Source of the DNA: CAWGXG01 sp963826505
GTDB taxonomy: Bacteria; Chloroflexota; Anaerolineae; Aggregatilineales; Aggregatilineaceae
NCBI GenBank assembly: GCA_963826505.1
Contig: CAWGXG010000006.1
Coordinates: forward strand, 764,578 to 828,577
Length of the DNA: 64,000 nucleotides
Reading direction: 5' to 3'
This document shows positions 54,427-63,892 of this stretch, piece by piece; the stretch's first letter is position 1, and every line of letters begins with the position of its first letter. The position numbers and the translations under genes are program-made. The notes beneath the pieces are model-generated. The model had not been told where the DNA came from. It did no database searches and saw only the letters and a list, made by a program, of their open reading frames with translations.

Positions 54427-55386
54427 TCACCGAGCAATATCAGTTCCCTGGCTATCAAGCATTTCGTCCAGTTCTTCACGGGTTACCAGCACTTGATCAC
54501 CGTATTGGCTCAATGCTAGGGCAGCGGTCAATACGCCGTAGCGGATGCCCTTGGCAAAATCCCCATTTAGCCAGCCATGCAATACGCCTGCCACCATGGC
54601 GTCCCCCGCGCCAATGCGGTCAACGATCCCTACTTCGCGAGCAGCTTGGTAGAAATATTGCTGCCGATCCCATCCGATCAACCCCTCGTGCGACAAAGAG
54701 CTGATAATATGTCCGGCAGACGTCAGGTCCGCCAATTGTTGTACGATTTCTCGGGGTGTACCCCCGAAGCCAAACATACGCTGCGCATCACTCCGCGCGA
54801 AGAACAGCAGGTCAACGTCCGCGATCAACGGCTTAACCATTTTGGCCGCTTCTTCGGGTGACCATAGGTTTTTGCGAAAATTCATATCAAAGCTTATGGG
54901 AATATTCTTAGCTTTTGCGCGCTCCATTGCTTCAATAATGATTTCACGAATGGAGCTAGATAACGGCACACTCAACCCCGAAAGGTGCAACAACCGGGTA
55001 TCCAACAGATAATCCCAATCAATCTGCTCTCGCGTTAAATTGGTGAAACATGTATTGCTGCGATCATAGAGAACCTGGGTCGTCCTCGGCGGATTTGCAT
55101 ATTCTACATAATAGGTAGCAAGACGGTGAGATTTGGACCAGATAACCGCATCCAAATCAAGCCCTGCAAAGCGAAACTCGTTGCTAACCCGGCGACCAAG
55201 CGGTGTATCCGGCAGGCTGCTCACCCATCCGCAGCGCCAACCAAGGCGCGAGAGTAAACAGGTCACATTGGCTTCCGTACCTGTAACGTGGACATCCAAC
55301 TGCGACACCATTTCGAGCCGTGTTCCTACCGGCACACTGTAACGTAGCTGGCCTTCACCAAGCGTGGTAACAGCAAATCGAGTCAT
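54427..55386 (-). CDS. PfkB-family sugar kinase (right-arm copy)
   Basis: The protein is the same as that of 22856-23815, including GAGDAM and DMNFRKNLW; at least one silent base change was noticed. It is intact, so this arm could still supply the kinase. It is preceded by the same palindrome, and the ribosome site is unchanged. The downstream rpiB is broken here. Confidence 0.9.
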   Translation of the reverse strand: MTRFAVTTLGEGQLRYSVPVGTRLEMVSQLDVHVTGTEANVTCLLSRLGWRCGWVSSLPDTPLGRRVSNEFRFAGLDLDAVIWSKSHRLATYYVEYANPPRTTQVLYDRSNTCFTNLTREQIDWDYLLDTRLLHLSGLSVPLSSSIREIIIEAMERAKAKNIPISFDMNFRKNLWSPEEAAKMVKPLIADVDLLFFARSDAQRMFGFGGTPREIVQQLADLTSAGHIISSLSHEGLIGWDRQQYFYQAAREVGIVDRIGAGDAMVAGVLHGWLNGDFAKGIRYGVLTAALALSQYGDQVLVTREELDEMLDSQGTDIAR

Positions 55387-55443
55387 GGTATTTCCTCAAG
55401 TTAGTGTGATGTTCCAGGATTACTTCCTGACTTTATCCCAGAC

Positions 55444-55459
55444 TGACCGGTACCGGTCA
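55444..55459 (-). promoter_or_regulatory. palindromic operator candidate (right-arm copy)
   Basis: TGACCGGTACCGGTCA, identical to 22783-22798, at the same distance from the kinase start. Confidence 0.5.
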
Positions 55460-55562
55460 ATAAACCGTCTATATCAACACAACAGCTTCAATCATTACGT
55501 TCTTCTTGGCTGTCAAGGGGATTCAGTCTTCGCATTATCGCACCGTCCAGTCCACCTGACAT

Positions 55563-56207
55563 CTATTCCTTTCGGCTGCGCTTAAATATCCCATACAAAT
55601 TCTGATCGATCACGTGTGGCTGCGATTTCTCCAGCCGTGAGTTCTTGGGGCTGCCCGATTTGCATCGCGAGCCAGGACGGTTTGGCCATATCTTCGACCA
55701 TTACGGCGGATTTCGGCGTTTTTCCGAGGCGGGAGCTAACTGTGAAAAGCCATGCTATTTCATCGAGGCTATCGGAGAAACGCCAAATCACAGCAAACTC
55801 CCCCCACCAACCCGTGTGTCGTCACCTCGCAAAATCGCCTACCAAACTCATCGGCAATTGAAGTCAGATACAACGAAATTACATAGCAACCCCCGCGAAG
55901 GCTGGCGCATGATTAGAATGAATGTGAACAACCCCATCATGTCGTCGCGGTGTTTATAGACATACACATGGGATGCTGTATCAGTATACGGGCCTAGATC
56001 GCCTTCCATCAATTAGCTTTCGGGGCCCACGATCTCCCTATCTTCCGGCGTCAAGTTCTCAACCATGACCTCGCCAGGTTTGATCACGTCCAGCCCGCTT
56101 TCGGGATCGCGCCCGATGACGTTGCCACTTGTCCACGTTACCAACCCATATTTCAACAATTCGATATTGGCCCGCCAAACTTCCTCGCGTAAAGTCTTTA
56201 ATATCAT
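55563..56207 (-). pseudogene. ulaF: ulaF remnant (right-arm copy)
   Basis: Carries the same early stop after VGPES and the same scrambled middle as 22033-22679. Near its end it has lost two more bases and has several substitutions, so the last helix differs. The shared damage shows ulaF was already dead when the arm was copied. Confidence 0.85.
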
Positions 56208-57064
56208 GCTGCTTTCGCCTGGGCTATCAAACCGGCTTCGATCATTTTTGCCACGATCCATTGACGTGCTTGCTGAATGATCTGCATCGCATCAGGCGAG
56301 TCATCATTCCACATCTCGATCATCACTGGACCGTTAAAATCCATACTGGCTAACTTACGGAATGCGTCCACAAACGGGACAACACCCTCCCCAAACGGCA
56401 CGCGGCGAGGCTCACCGGGTCGCGAGTCTTTCACATGGATGCCAACGATATGCCCGCGCCCGCGTTCCAGCTCGGTCAACAAATCGAACCCATGCGCGGC
56501 AATGTTGCCGAGGTCCGGGTAAATCTGGAACCAGGGCGAGTTCAGTAGATGCACAAAATACATGGCGCGCGTGATGGAATCCACGACGTTGTTGCCTTCC
56601 ATGGTTTCCACGCCCAACATAACGCCCGCTTTGCTGGCCCACTCTAGCCCGGTTTGCAGGCCCTCAAGGTAGCGCATTTCGGTTCCTCTGTCGGCGTCTT
56701 CGTAGTAAGCATAGTACCCAGCGATCTGAATCATGCGGATGCCAATGTCGGCGGCAAAATCAATCGCCTTATGGAATAGGTCAAGCCCCTGCTGCCGGAT
56801 CGTTGGCGACGCACTGCCAAGCGCCAAACGACGATGAGCACTCAGACACATGGTCAATAACGGGGTACCGCTTTCAGCGATGGCCCGGCGCAATTCCATG
56901 CGTTCGTTGGCGGACCAATCCAGGCGTGCTTGTCGCGCTTCACTTTCATCACACGAGATCTCGACAAAATCGAAACCTGTTTCAGCCGCCAATACAAGGC
57001 GTTGGTGCCAATCCACATCGTAGGGCAAAGCCTTTTCATAGATACCAAGCGGTAGTGTTTTCAT
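56204..57064 (-). CDS. ulaE: L-xylulose-5-phosphate 3-epimerase (UlaE-like, right-arm copy)
   Basis: A 286-residue epimerase, as 21176-22036, but with the family-typical HVKD motif intact (HVKN in the left arm). By this criterion the right copy is the better candidate for an active enzyme. It overlaps ulaD by four bases at its start. Confidence 0.92.
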   Translation of the reverse strand: MKTLPLGIYEKALPYDVDWHQRLVLAAETGFDFVEISCDESEARQARLDWSANERMELRRAIAESGTPLLTMCLSAHRRLALGSASPTIRQQGLDLFHKAIDFAADIGIRMIQIAGYYAYYEDADRGTEMRYLEGLQTGLEWASKAGVMLGVETMEGNNVVDSITRAMYFVHLLNSPWFQIYPDLGNIAAHGFDLLTELERGRGHIVGIHVKDSRPGEPRRVPFGEGVVPFVDAFRKLASMDFNGPVMIEMWNDDSPDAMQIIQQARQWIVAKMIEAGLIAQAKAA

Positions 57065-57735
57065 GATGTGCTTTTCTGGTGTATGGTGAATGTTTGGGCA
57101 ATAGCGGCCTGGAAGTGCGCGGCGGCTTGTGCAGGATCATTCGCGCCGAGAATGGCACGCCCAGCGATAAAAATGTAGACCGGCACTCCAGCAAACAGAG
57201 GTATCTCCTCCGCATTCACGCCACCTGTCACTGTGACCTGAAACCCCATGTCAGCTAGTTTGCGAATGGTGTCGAAATCCATTTCGGACCAGGTCAACAT
57301 GCCTTTCACTTCGGCGTCCCGGCTGCGATGGGTGATCACCTGTCGAATCCCGATATCTCGCCACTGGCGTGCTTGTTCCCACGTCCATCCCTCCGAAAGT
57401 TCGATCTGGACATCTCCGCCGTGTTCTTGCGCGACCTGTAATACGACTTGTACCGTCGTCATCGAGGCACCACTCACCACCGAGACCCAATCTGCGCCCG
57501 CCTCAAAACACATTTTGGCAATCATGCTGCCTGCTTCGGCAATGCGCACATCGGCCAGAATCGTTTTCTCAGGAAACAGGCTCCGGATAATGCGCAGCGC
57601 GTGCATCCCCTCGGATAGGCACAAGATCGTCCCTACTTCAATCACATCAATATGACGATGCGCTTTTTGTAAAGGTCCGAGTGCTGAGGGCAGATCGAAG
57701 GTGTCCAATGCCATTTGCAACATAGGTATAGTCAT
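57061..57735 (-). CDS. ulaD: UlaD-like decarboxylase (right-arm copy)
   Basis: As 20505-21179, with one residue change (VKGM here, VKGT in the left arm). It has the same R64 and E67 in place of the E. coli Lys and Asp, so those changes predate the duplication and are not an arm-specific accident. The other active-site residues D11, E33, D62, E112, H136 and R139 are kept. Confidence 0.87.
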   Translation of the reverse strand: MTIPMLQMALDTFDLPSALGPLQKAHRHIDVIEVGTILCLSEGMHALRIIRSLFPEKTILADVRIAEAGSMIAKMCFEAGADWVSVVSGASMTTVQVVLQVAQEHGGDVQIELSEGWTWEQARQWRDIGIRQVITHRSRDAEVKGMLTWSEMDFDTIRKLADMGFQVTVTGGVNAEEIPLFAGVPVYIFIAGRAILGANDPAQAAAHFQAAIAQTFTIHQKSTS

Positions 57736-57742
57736 CGTCAAC

Positions 57743-58618
57743 TTATCCTTTCACCGCACCGGCAGACAACCCGGCAATAATCTGACGTGCGGAGAAGAAG
57801 GTCAAAATCAGCGGGGGGATGACGATTAGCGTACCCATCGCCATGATCCGGCCCCATTGAACCCCCTCATCGGTTAAGAACAAGGTCGTAGCTACCGGCA
57901 AAGTGCGGGTGACGCGATTGGTCAGAATGAGCGCCAAAATGTATTCGTTCCACGCGATACGGAAGGTGAAAATAGCCGCCACAGCAAATCCCGGACGCAA
58001 AATTGGGAACAAGATACGGAAGAACACCTGAAATGGTCCTGCCCCATCGACAATGGCGGCTTCTTCAAGATCGATCGGGATTTGTTTGATAAATCCGATC
58101 AGTAGCCAGATGGTGAATGGTAAATTGAGCGCGGTATAGAACAAGATCAAACCTTTACGACCGTCTTCGATGCCCCATTCCAGCCACAACCCAAAGATTG
58201 GGACCGCCAACACCGCGGGGGGAACCATGCGGATTATGAGGGTTGTCTGAGCCATCAACCCCCTGCCCGGAAAACGCATCCGTGCCAGCGCATAAGCAGC
58301 CATACCGGCTGTGATCAGAGTAATAACCGTCGAACCAATCCCCACATAAATCGAGTTTTTGAGATAGCGTTCGAAATACAGCTTCTCAAAGATATAGTTG
58401 TAATTGGCGAGCGTTGGCTGAAAAATCCAGGTGGGCTTGCTGGACAGAATTTCCACCTGCGTTTTGAGCGAAGTCATCACCATCACCATGATCGGGATCA
58501 GGCAAACTATTGACAGGAAAATGAGCGCACCATAATACGAAACAACAGACCATTTGATTCTGCGGTAAGCCGCCGGGCTAGAAAGTGCGGGAGCGGTAGC
58601 AAGTTGCTGTCGGGTCAT
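57743..58618 (-). CDS. ABC sugar transporter permease 2 (right-arm copy)
   Basis: A 291-residue MalG-type permease, intact, equivalent to 19622-20497, with one noticed residue change (MVMVM). The EAA loop and C-terminal RQIIAGLSAGAVKG are unchanged. Its partner permease is more damaged than in the left arm. Confidence 0.92.
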   Translation of the reverse strand: MTRQQLATAPALSSPAAYRRIKWSVVSYYGALIFLSIVCLIPIMVMVMTSLKTQVEILSSKPTWIFQPTLANYNYIFEKLYFERYLKNSIYVGIGSTVITLITAGMAAYALARMRFPGRGLMAQTTLIIRMVPPAVLAVPIFGLWLEWGIEDGRKGLILFYTALNLPFTIWLLIGFIKQIPIDLEEAAIVDGAGPFQVFFRILFPILRPGFAVAAIFTFRIAWNEYILALILTNRVTRTLPVATTLFLTDEGVQWGRIMAMGTLIVIPPLILTFFSARQIIAGLSAGAVKG

Positions 58619-58620
58619 GA

Positions 58621-59550
58621 CTAGAACTCCGTTCTTTCTTTCAGCGGATTGGAGTAAAGCAGAACGCCCAGGCTCAGAATAAATAGAATGGCGATGAGCA
58701 ACATGGACACCGTTGAAGCGTAACCGAGGTCCATCGAGGTGAAAGCCGTTTTGTAAATGTGGAGGGAGAGCACTTCGGTTTTGCGACCGGGACCGCCAAA
58801 CGTCATCACAAAGATAACTTCAAGCGCGCGGAACACATCAATCAGTCGCATCAACAGCGTGACTAGCAGAATCGAGCGCAGCATAGGCAGTTTGACGCGC
58901 CATGTCATCTGCCACCATGACGCTCCATCAATATAAGACGCCTCCATCACATCGTTGGGCAACCCCTGCAACCCGGCCAATACAATGATGAGAATGAAAG
59001 GAGATCCACTGCCAAATATCGGTAATGACCAAAGACCCCATCGCCAGGTCGGGATCGGATAGCCAGACTTGCGTCTTAAAGCCCAAGGATTCGAGGACTG
59101 GAATTGCGTGTCCTATCTTTTCGAGGAGTAATTGATCATCCCGTTACGCGCATCAAACATATAACGCCAGGTCAGACCCACGACCACGGGAGCCACCATC
59201 AGTGGCAAGATGAAGATCGTCCGAAACACCGCAATCCCGCGTACCGATCTTTCAAGAAGGAGAGCTAATCCGACGCCAATAATCATCTCGCTGACGATGA
59301 TCCAAAAACTATATTTGAGGGTAACCACCAACAACTTTGAACGCCTTCATCATTCACCATGCGTTCATAAAGAGTCTAGTCCGACATATTCCTTGGATGC
59401 CCAGGGTGTCCCCATATCCCAATCATAGAAACTGAGCTGTAGAGCACGCCATAAAGGAAACAACAGCCCGATGGCCAAAATCGCCCCGGCGGGTAGCAAG
59501 AATATATAAGGGGTGTATGTCCTTGGATTTTTCAGGGCCGCCAACATCAT
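58621..59550 (-). pseudogene. ABC sugar transporter permease 1, several frameshifts (right-arm copy)
   Basis: It shares the extra base of the left copy (near 59006, here T) and adds three more indels: an extra T near 59370, a lost G near 59335 and a lost A near 59130. The reading is thus broken into at least four pieces (59365-59550, 59113-59334 and 58621-58980 are the main ones). It cannot make a permease, so this arm's importer is dead unless complemented. Confidence 0.88.
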
Positions 59551-59586
59551 GGGCTCCTTATCACCATTAAATTGTGTTAGGAAGAA

Positions 59587-59612
59587 GGGAGATAGGAGTA
59601 CTCCTATCTCCC
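59587..59612 (-). terminator. palindromic hairpin (right-arm copy)
   Basis: Identical to 18627-18652, between binding protein and permease. Confidence 0.65.
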
Positions 59613-59632
59613 GTGCAAGAAGGTCGACCCGG

Positions 59633-60994
59633 CTAGTTTGACATTTGCCAGGTGTAATATCCTTCGCGCTCCATCAAATCATGAATCTCAACGGCTGCTT
59701 CATCCAAAGCTTCTTGAGCAGTCTTCTCGCCAATCACAAACTCTGAGAGTTTCACGCCGAGGATCGGCGCATCCATTGCGGCCAATTCGGGGATCAGGGG
59801 ACGCCAATCCATATCGGCGCAATCGAGTTGTTGGAGGATGGTCACGTATTCAGGATGAGTCGCCTGCAATTCGGGATCGGAGAACGTGGACGTACGAACC
59901 GGATCAGCACCGATTTCCGCCAGTTTGCGATCCGCCGCTTTACTGGTCATCCATTGAATGAACAGGAAAGCTGCTTCTTTGTTCTGGGAGTTCGAGGGAA
60001 TGCCCAGCGCCTGACCGCCAGTTTCCGCACCACACTTTGCTGCTGTCGGATGCGGAGCAAAGCCGACCAAGCCGTCCACTTTCGACTGGTTCGGATCGCG
60101 GCTTTGGGCGGCAATTTTGTGGGCGTCCAGGAACATGGCCGCATCGCCTTGCAAGAACGCATTCACTTCTTCGCCAAACCCGTAGCTGGTTACGCCGGGT
60201 GGAGAGTTTTCAATGATGGTCTTGAGTGCTTCGGCAGCCGCCACACCTGCTTCGTTGTTTACGATGGGGTTCCAATTGTCGTCAAATATGCCGCCGCCAA
60301 ACGGGCTAAGATGCAGCATCCAGGCATGGACTAGCTGGTGCCCCGCCGCACCGCGGCTGGTCATACCGTACACATCTGGCACGTTCTCCGTAATCCAGGC
60401 CGCCGTTTGGAGCATTTCATCGTAGGTCGTAGGCACTTCCAGGCCATATTCTTCAAAGATATCCTTACGATAGGCCAGAATGCTGGTTTCAGCACCGAAT
60501 GGCAAGCCATACAGCGCCTGGGTCGGCCCTGGCAGATAACCACGATCACCACCCACTACCGAACCGGAAACCAGAAACGCTTCGACAAAATCCTCGGGAT
60601 CATAATTGGGATCGGCTAATTTAGGATTTGTGAAAAACGGTGCGAGCGGGGTCAGGAAACCCTTGCTAACGTATTCTGTCTTGGAGAACACTACCCACGC
60701 GACCACGTCATAATCGCCCTTGGGCTTGCTCATTTCCAGCACCTGCTTATCGTGCATGGATTCGTACTGGATCGAGTCGACCTCAACTTTGATCCCGGTT
60801 TCTTCAGTAAATTGAGGAATCAGTGTTTCGGCTACCAGGAAGTGAGACAGCGAAGGCCAACTGACAACGATGGTTGTGCCACGATAAGGTTTGTACGGAT
60901 CGTTGCCCTCTTGGGCAAAGGATACACTAAAGCTTGCCACGACTGCTACGACGAGCAGGACAGCCACAAAGCTTCGCAACATCTTTTTCTGCAC
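59633..60994 (-). CDS. ABC transporter substrate-binding protein (right-arm copy)
   Basis: Encodes the same protein as 17245-18606; a silent base change near 60152 was noticed. The GTG start with AAGGAG upstream and the signal peptide are preserved. It is intact, although the permease that should follow is not. Confidence 0.9.
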   Translation of the reverse strand: MQKKMLRSFVAVLLVVAVVASFSVSFAQEGNDPYKPYRGTTIVVSWPSLSHFLVAETLIPQFTEETGIKVEVDSIQYESMHDKQVLEMSKPKGDYDVVAWVVFSKTEYVSKGFLTPLAPFFTNPKLADPNYDPEDFVEAFLVSGSVVGGDRGYLPGPTQALYGLPFGAETSILAYRKDIFEEYGLEVPTTYDEMLQTAAWITENVPDVYGMTSRGAAGHQLVHAWMLHLSPFGGGIFDDNWNPIVNNEAGVAAAEALKTIIENSPPGVTSYGFGEEVNAFLQGDAAMFLDAHKIAAQSRDPNQSKVDGLVGFAPHPTAAKCGAETGGQALGIPSNSQNKEAAFLFIQWMTSKAADRKLAEIGADPVRTSTFSDPELQATHPEYVTILQQLDCADMDWRPLIPELAAMDAPILGVKLSEFVIGEKTAQEALDEAAVEIHDLMEREGYYTWQMSN

Positions 60995-61134
60995 GGTTTT
61001 ATTCTCCTTGAACTTGTAGATAGGTCGACAGTTTTGGCGGGTACAAATCATTTCCGAGCGGGTTCCACCTCCTTGGTTGGTTCTCTCAGCTTTCTGATAA
61101 ATGATTAATGTGAGCGGCGTGAGTATTTCTTGCC

Positions 61135-62196
61135 TTACAACAGTGCTTTGAAGGGCAAATCCGGCTCGAGGGTGAACGCATCCTCAAATCCACGCGGATG
61201 CTGGTAGACGGTTTTGTCTTTGTCAGTGGGATACACGTATTTTCCGCCAACCTGCCAGATAAAGGGCCTAAACCCATATTGCAGGCGGTCTTTTCTCATA
61301 TTCCATAGCACAAGAATTTCATTCGGATCGGCCTGGAAATTGGTCCAGATGTCATGATGCATGGGAATAATGACTTCAGTATTCAGGCCCTCAGCCATGC
61401 GCAGCAGATCGATGGAAGACATCTTGTCGGTCATACCGCGCGGATTCTCGCCAAAGCTACCCAAAGCAACGTGGATTTCGTGATCGTTGCCATGTTTTGT
61501 ATACCAATTGGAATAATGCGAATCAGCAGCGTGATAAAGGTTTCCTCCCGGCGTCTTGATGAGGTAATTGACCGCTTTTTTATCCATATCCTGAACGGGT
61601 TGATCTTTGAGGACGACACCTGGAGGCGCCGTGATCAGTTCGGTACGATCAAACGAGTCTAGTGCGACAATTTGCACATCCTTGATGTCAACCACGTCAC
61701 CGGGCTTGACGACGATACAGCGATCTGCCGGTACGCCCCATTTCATCCACAAATCAACACAGGTTTGCGGGCCAATGAATGGCACAGAGTCATCGCAATT
61801 CTGGATAACGGCGGCGGCGACATTGGGATCGATATGATCGCTGTGATCGTGAGTCGCCAGTAAAGCATCCAGGGTTTTGATTGCAAATGGGTCAATTGGA
61901 ACAACTGCATTGCGCAAATTGGGCTGCAATTTCTTCACACCAATGGCCCGTTGGTGTTGGTGTTGATCGCTCATCCAGGGGTTCGCGTGAGTACGTTTGC
62001 CTGTCTTGACCCATAAATCCATGCAAATATGGGTATCGTTCTCGGTTTTCACCCAGATACCACAACAACCCAACCACCACATGGCAAAGGTACCAGGAGC
62101 TACAGCTTCATTCTCGATTTCTTCATTGAGCCATGTTCCCCATTCGGGAAATGTACCCAAAATCCAGGATTCTCTTGTGATTTCGTACACATTCAT
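61135..62196 (-). CDS. ulaG: L-ascorbate-6-phosphate lactonase (UlaG-like, right-arm copy)
   Basis: Encodes the same protein as 16043-17104, including the HDHSDHID metal motif and the C-terminal EPDLPFK. The promoter region is preserved, so expression is possible. Confidence 0.93.
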   Translation of the reverse strand: MNVYEITRESWILGTFPEWGTWLNEEIENEAVAPGTFAMWWLGCCGIWVKTENDTHICMDLWVKTGKRTHANPWMSDQHQHQRAIGVKKLQPNLRNAVVPIDPFAIKTLDALLATHDHSDHIDPNVAAAVIQNCDDSVPFIGPQTCVDLWMKWGVPADRCIVVKPGDVVDIKDVQIVALDSFDRTELITAPPGVVLKDQPVQDMDKKAVNYLIKTPGGNLYHAADSHYSNWYTKHGNDHEIHVALGSFGENPRGMTDKMSSIDLLRMAEGLNTEVIIPMHHDIWTNFQADPNEILVLWNMRKDRLQYGFRPFIWQVGGKYVYPTDKDKTVYQHPRGFEDAFTLEPDLPFKALL

Positions 62197-62250
62197 GACG
62201 TATTCTTCCTCGCCCAAATTGATTACTCTTGAATCGAAGGCCATAAGGAC

Positions 62251-62279
62251 AGAATAAAATCAATATGAGCATATGTCAA
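62251..62279 (-). promoter_or_regulatory. candidate ula promoter (right-arm copy)
   Basis: Same TTGACA, 17-base spacer and TATTCT as 15960-15988, in inverted orientation, with the same TGTGCAA/TTGCACA pair nearby. Confidence 0.55.
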
Positions 62280-62402
62280 ATGAATTGGGAATATGTGCAA
62301 AAAAGCCTTGAATGAAAGAAAGAAACATGCTATTGTTTGATGACAAGCTGAAAATATTCCTGTCTGGTTGCACAAAAGCGAATTTGGAAAAAGGGATCGA
62401 CA

Positions 62403-63371
62403 ATGCCTGAGGATCAACAACCCGATGATTTCAACATATTGATTGAAGTAGCTCGCCTATATTACGAACAACAACTCACTCAGGCCGAAATCGGGCAGCG
62501 TATTAGTGTGTCGCGATCGACTGTTTCGCGTCTATTGCAGGAAGCGCGCGATCAAGGTGTAGTCACGATCATCATCAATTACACGGTAGCGCGTGATGCC
62601 AACCTGGAAAAACAACTTCAAATCACTTTTGGCCTCAAGAAGGCGCGCGTGTTGTGCAGTAATGGACAACCGCGTGACGTGGTTAGAAAGGGCATGGGGC
62701 AACTTGCTGCGCGGTTGTTGGAGAAATTGATTGACAACGATTTGATACTGGGCGTTTCTTATGGACGTTCGATCGCTGATACGGTTGCACAGGTTCGGCC
62801 CTCGCATCATGAGAATGTTACGGTAGTACCGGTTATTGGCGCACTAGGCTCGGACAATCCACTGATTGAGGGGATCGATCTCACACGCGAATTAGCAACC
62901 AAATTCGGTGCAAAATATCGTTATCTCCATGCCCCACTATTGGTCGAAAATGCGCGAATGCGTGATTTACTGGTACAAGAACCTACGGTGCAAGAAGTGT
63001 TATCTCTAGGAAATCAATCAGACATTGCACTGTTTGGAATCGGTGCGTTGGCTTCGGATACATCGGGGTTGATCTGGGCGGGTTACTTAAATCGTAAAGA
63101 CCTCTCTTGGCTGCAAAATAAGGGGGTGGTTGGTCACATGTGCGCTCAATTCTTTGACGCTGAGGGACAACTAGTTGACATTGACCTCAATCATCGCGCA
63201 ATCAGTATTGGCCTACCTAATCTACGCAATATCGAAACTGTGATTGCGGTAGCAGGCTCCGAGCAAAAAGCCGAAGCAATTCTTGGCGCACTGCATGGCG
63301 GTTATGTTGATATTCTGGTGACCGATGACGCGGCAGCCAATCGCATCTTGGCACTTGAGCAATGTGAGTGA
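62403..63371 (+). CDS. SorC/DeoR-family regulator (right-arm copy)
   Basis: A 322-residue copy of the regulator at 14868-15836; no residue difference was noticed by eye. It is intact and divergent from ulaG. Two identical regulators would double the dose acting on both arms. Confidence 0.9.
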   Translation: MPEDQQPDDFNILIEVARLYYEQQLTQAEIGQRISVSRSTVSRLLQEARDQGVVTIIINYTVARDANLEKQLQITFGLKKARVLCSNGQPRDVVRKGMGQLAARLLEKLIDNDLILGVSYGRSIADTVAQVRPSHHENVTVVPVIGALGSDNPLIEGIDLTRELATKFGAKYRYLHAPLLVENARMRDLLVQEPTVQEVLSLGNQSDIALFGIGALASDTSGLIWAGYLNRKDLSWLQNKGVVGHMCAQFFDAEGQLVDIDLNHRAISIGLPNLRNIETVIAVAGSEQKAEAILGALHGGYVDILVTDDAAANRILALEQCE

Positions 63372-63609
63372 GACCCATACACCACCGTATCGGCATTGTC
63401 AGTATCCCTGGTGACATTTTGCTCGTTGGCTATGATGATATTCCAGACGCGCAGCGCCAAGCACCCCCCTTGACAACGATTCGTATCCCCTCTATGGATG
63501 AAGGTAAACGCGCTGTGCAGGTTCTCTTTGACCTGATCGAAAACCGCAAGCTCTATTCCAATGAAGTTATCCTGCCCGTGCATCTGGTTTCAAAAAATTC
63601 AACAAGCGT
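63369..63609 (+). pseudogene. LacI-family C-terminal remnant (right-arm copy)
   Basis: As 14630-14870, with small changes (for example GDILLVGYDD here, GDISLVGYDD in the left arm). Confidence 0.8.
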
Positions 63610-63831
63610 TTCGTCCCGGCGGGCGCTTGCTCTGGTCCCCGCCCAGTTCACTCAATAACAAGCCCTGGGTGCTTGTCGAAACATGATGATGGCCTGTAGA
63701 GTGAGCAAAAACGTGCGGACCAAACGCTTGTCCAACTGCCGATCCAGTTCCACCAGCAATTCTTGTACAAACGTCTCCAACCGCTCACTGATCGTTTGAG
63801 CATAGCGTGTTTTTGTGGCAGACTTACGCAT
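63594..63831 (-). pseudogene. DDE transposase N-terminal remnant (right-arm copy)
   Basis: As 14408-14645, beginning RKSATKTRYAQTISERLE and with the same frame breaks. The remnant lies near the outer end of this arm too, and is preceded by the hairpin at 63833-63892 covering its ribosome site. Confidence 0.65.
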
Positions 63832-63832
63832 G

Positions 63833-63892
63833 AAAAGACCTCCGTTTCGACTGCCTTTGTGTGCTACCTTTCAGTCTACTCAGAGGTCTTTT
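63833..63892 (-). promoter_or_regulatory. ribosome-site-hiding hairpin (right-arm copy)
   Basis: Arms GAGGTCTTTT (63883-63892) and AAAAGACCTC (63833-63842), plus-strand reading, equal to the pair at 14347-14406. Confidence 0.5.
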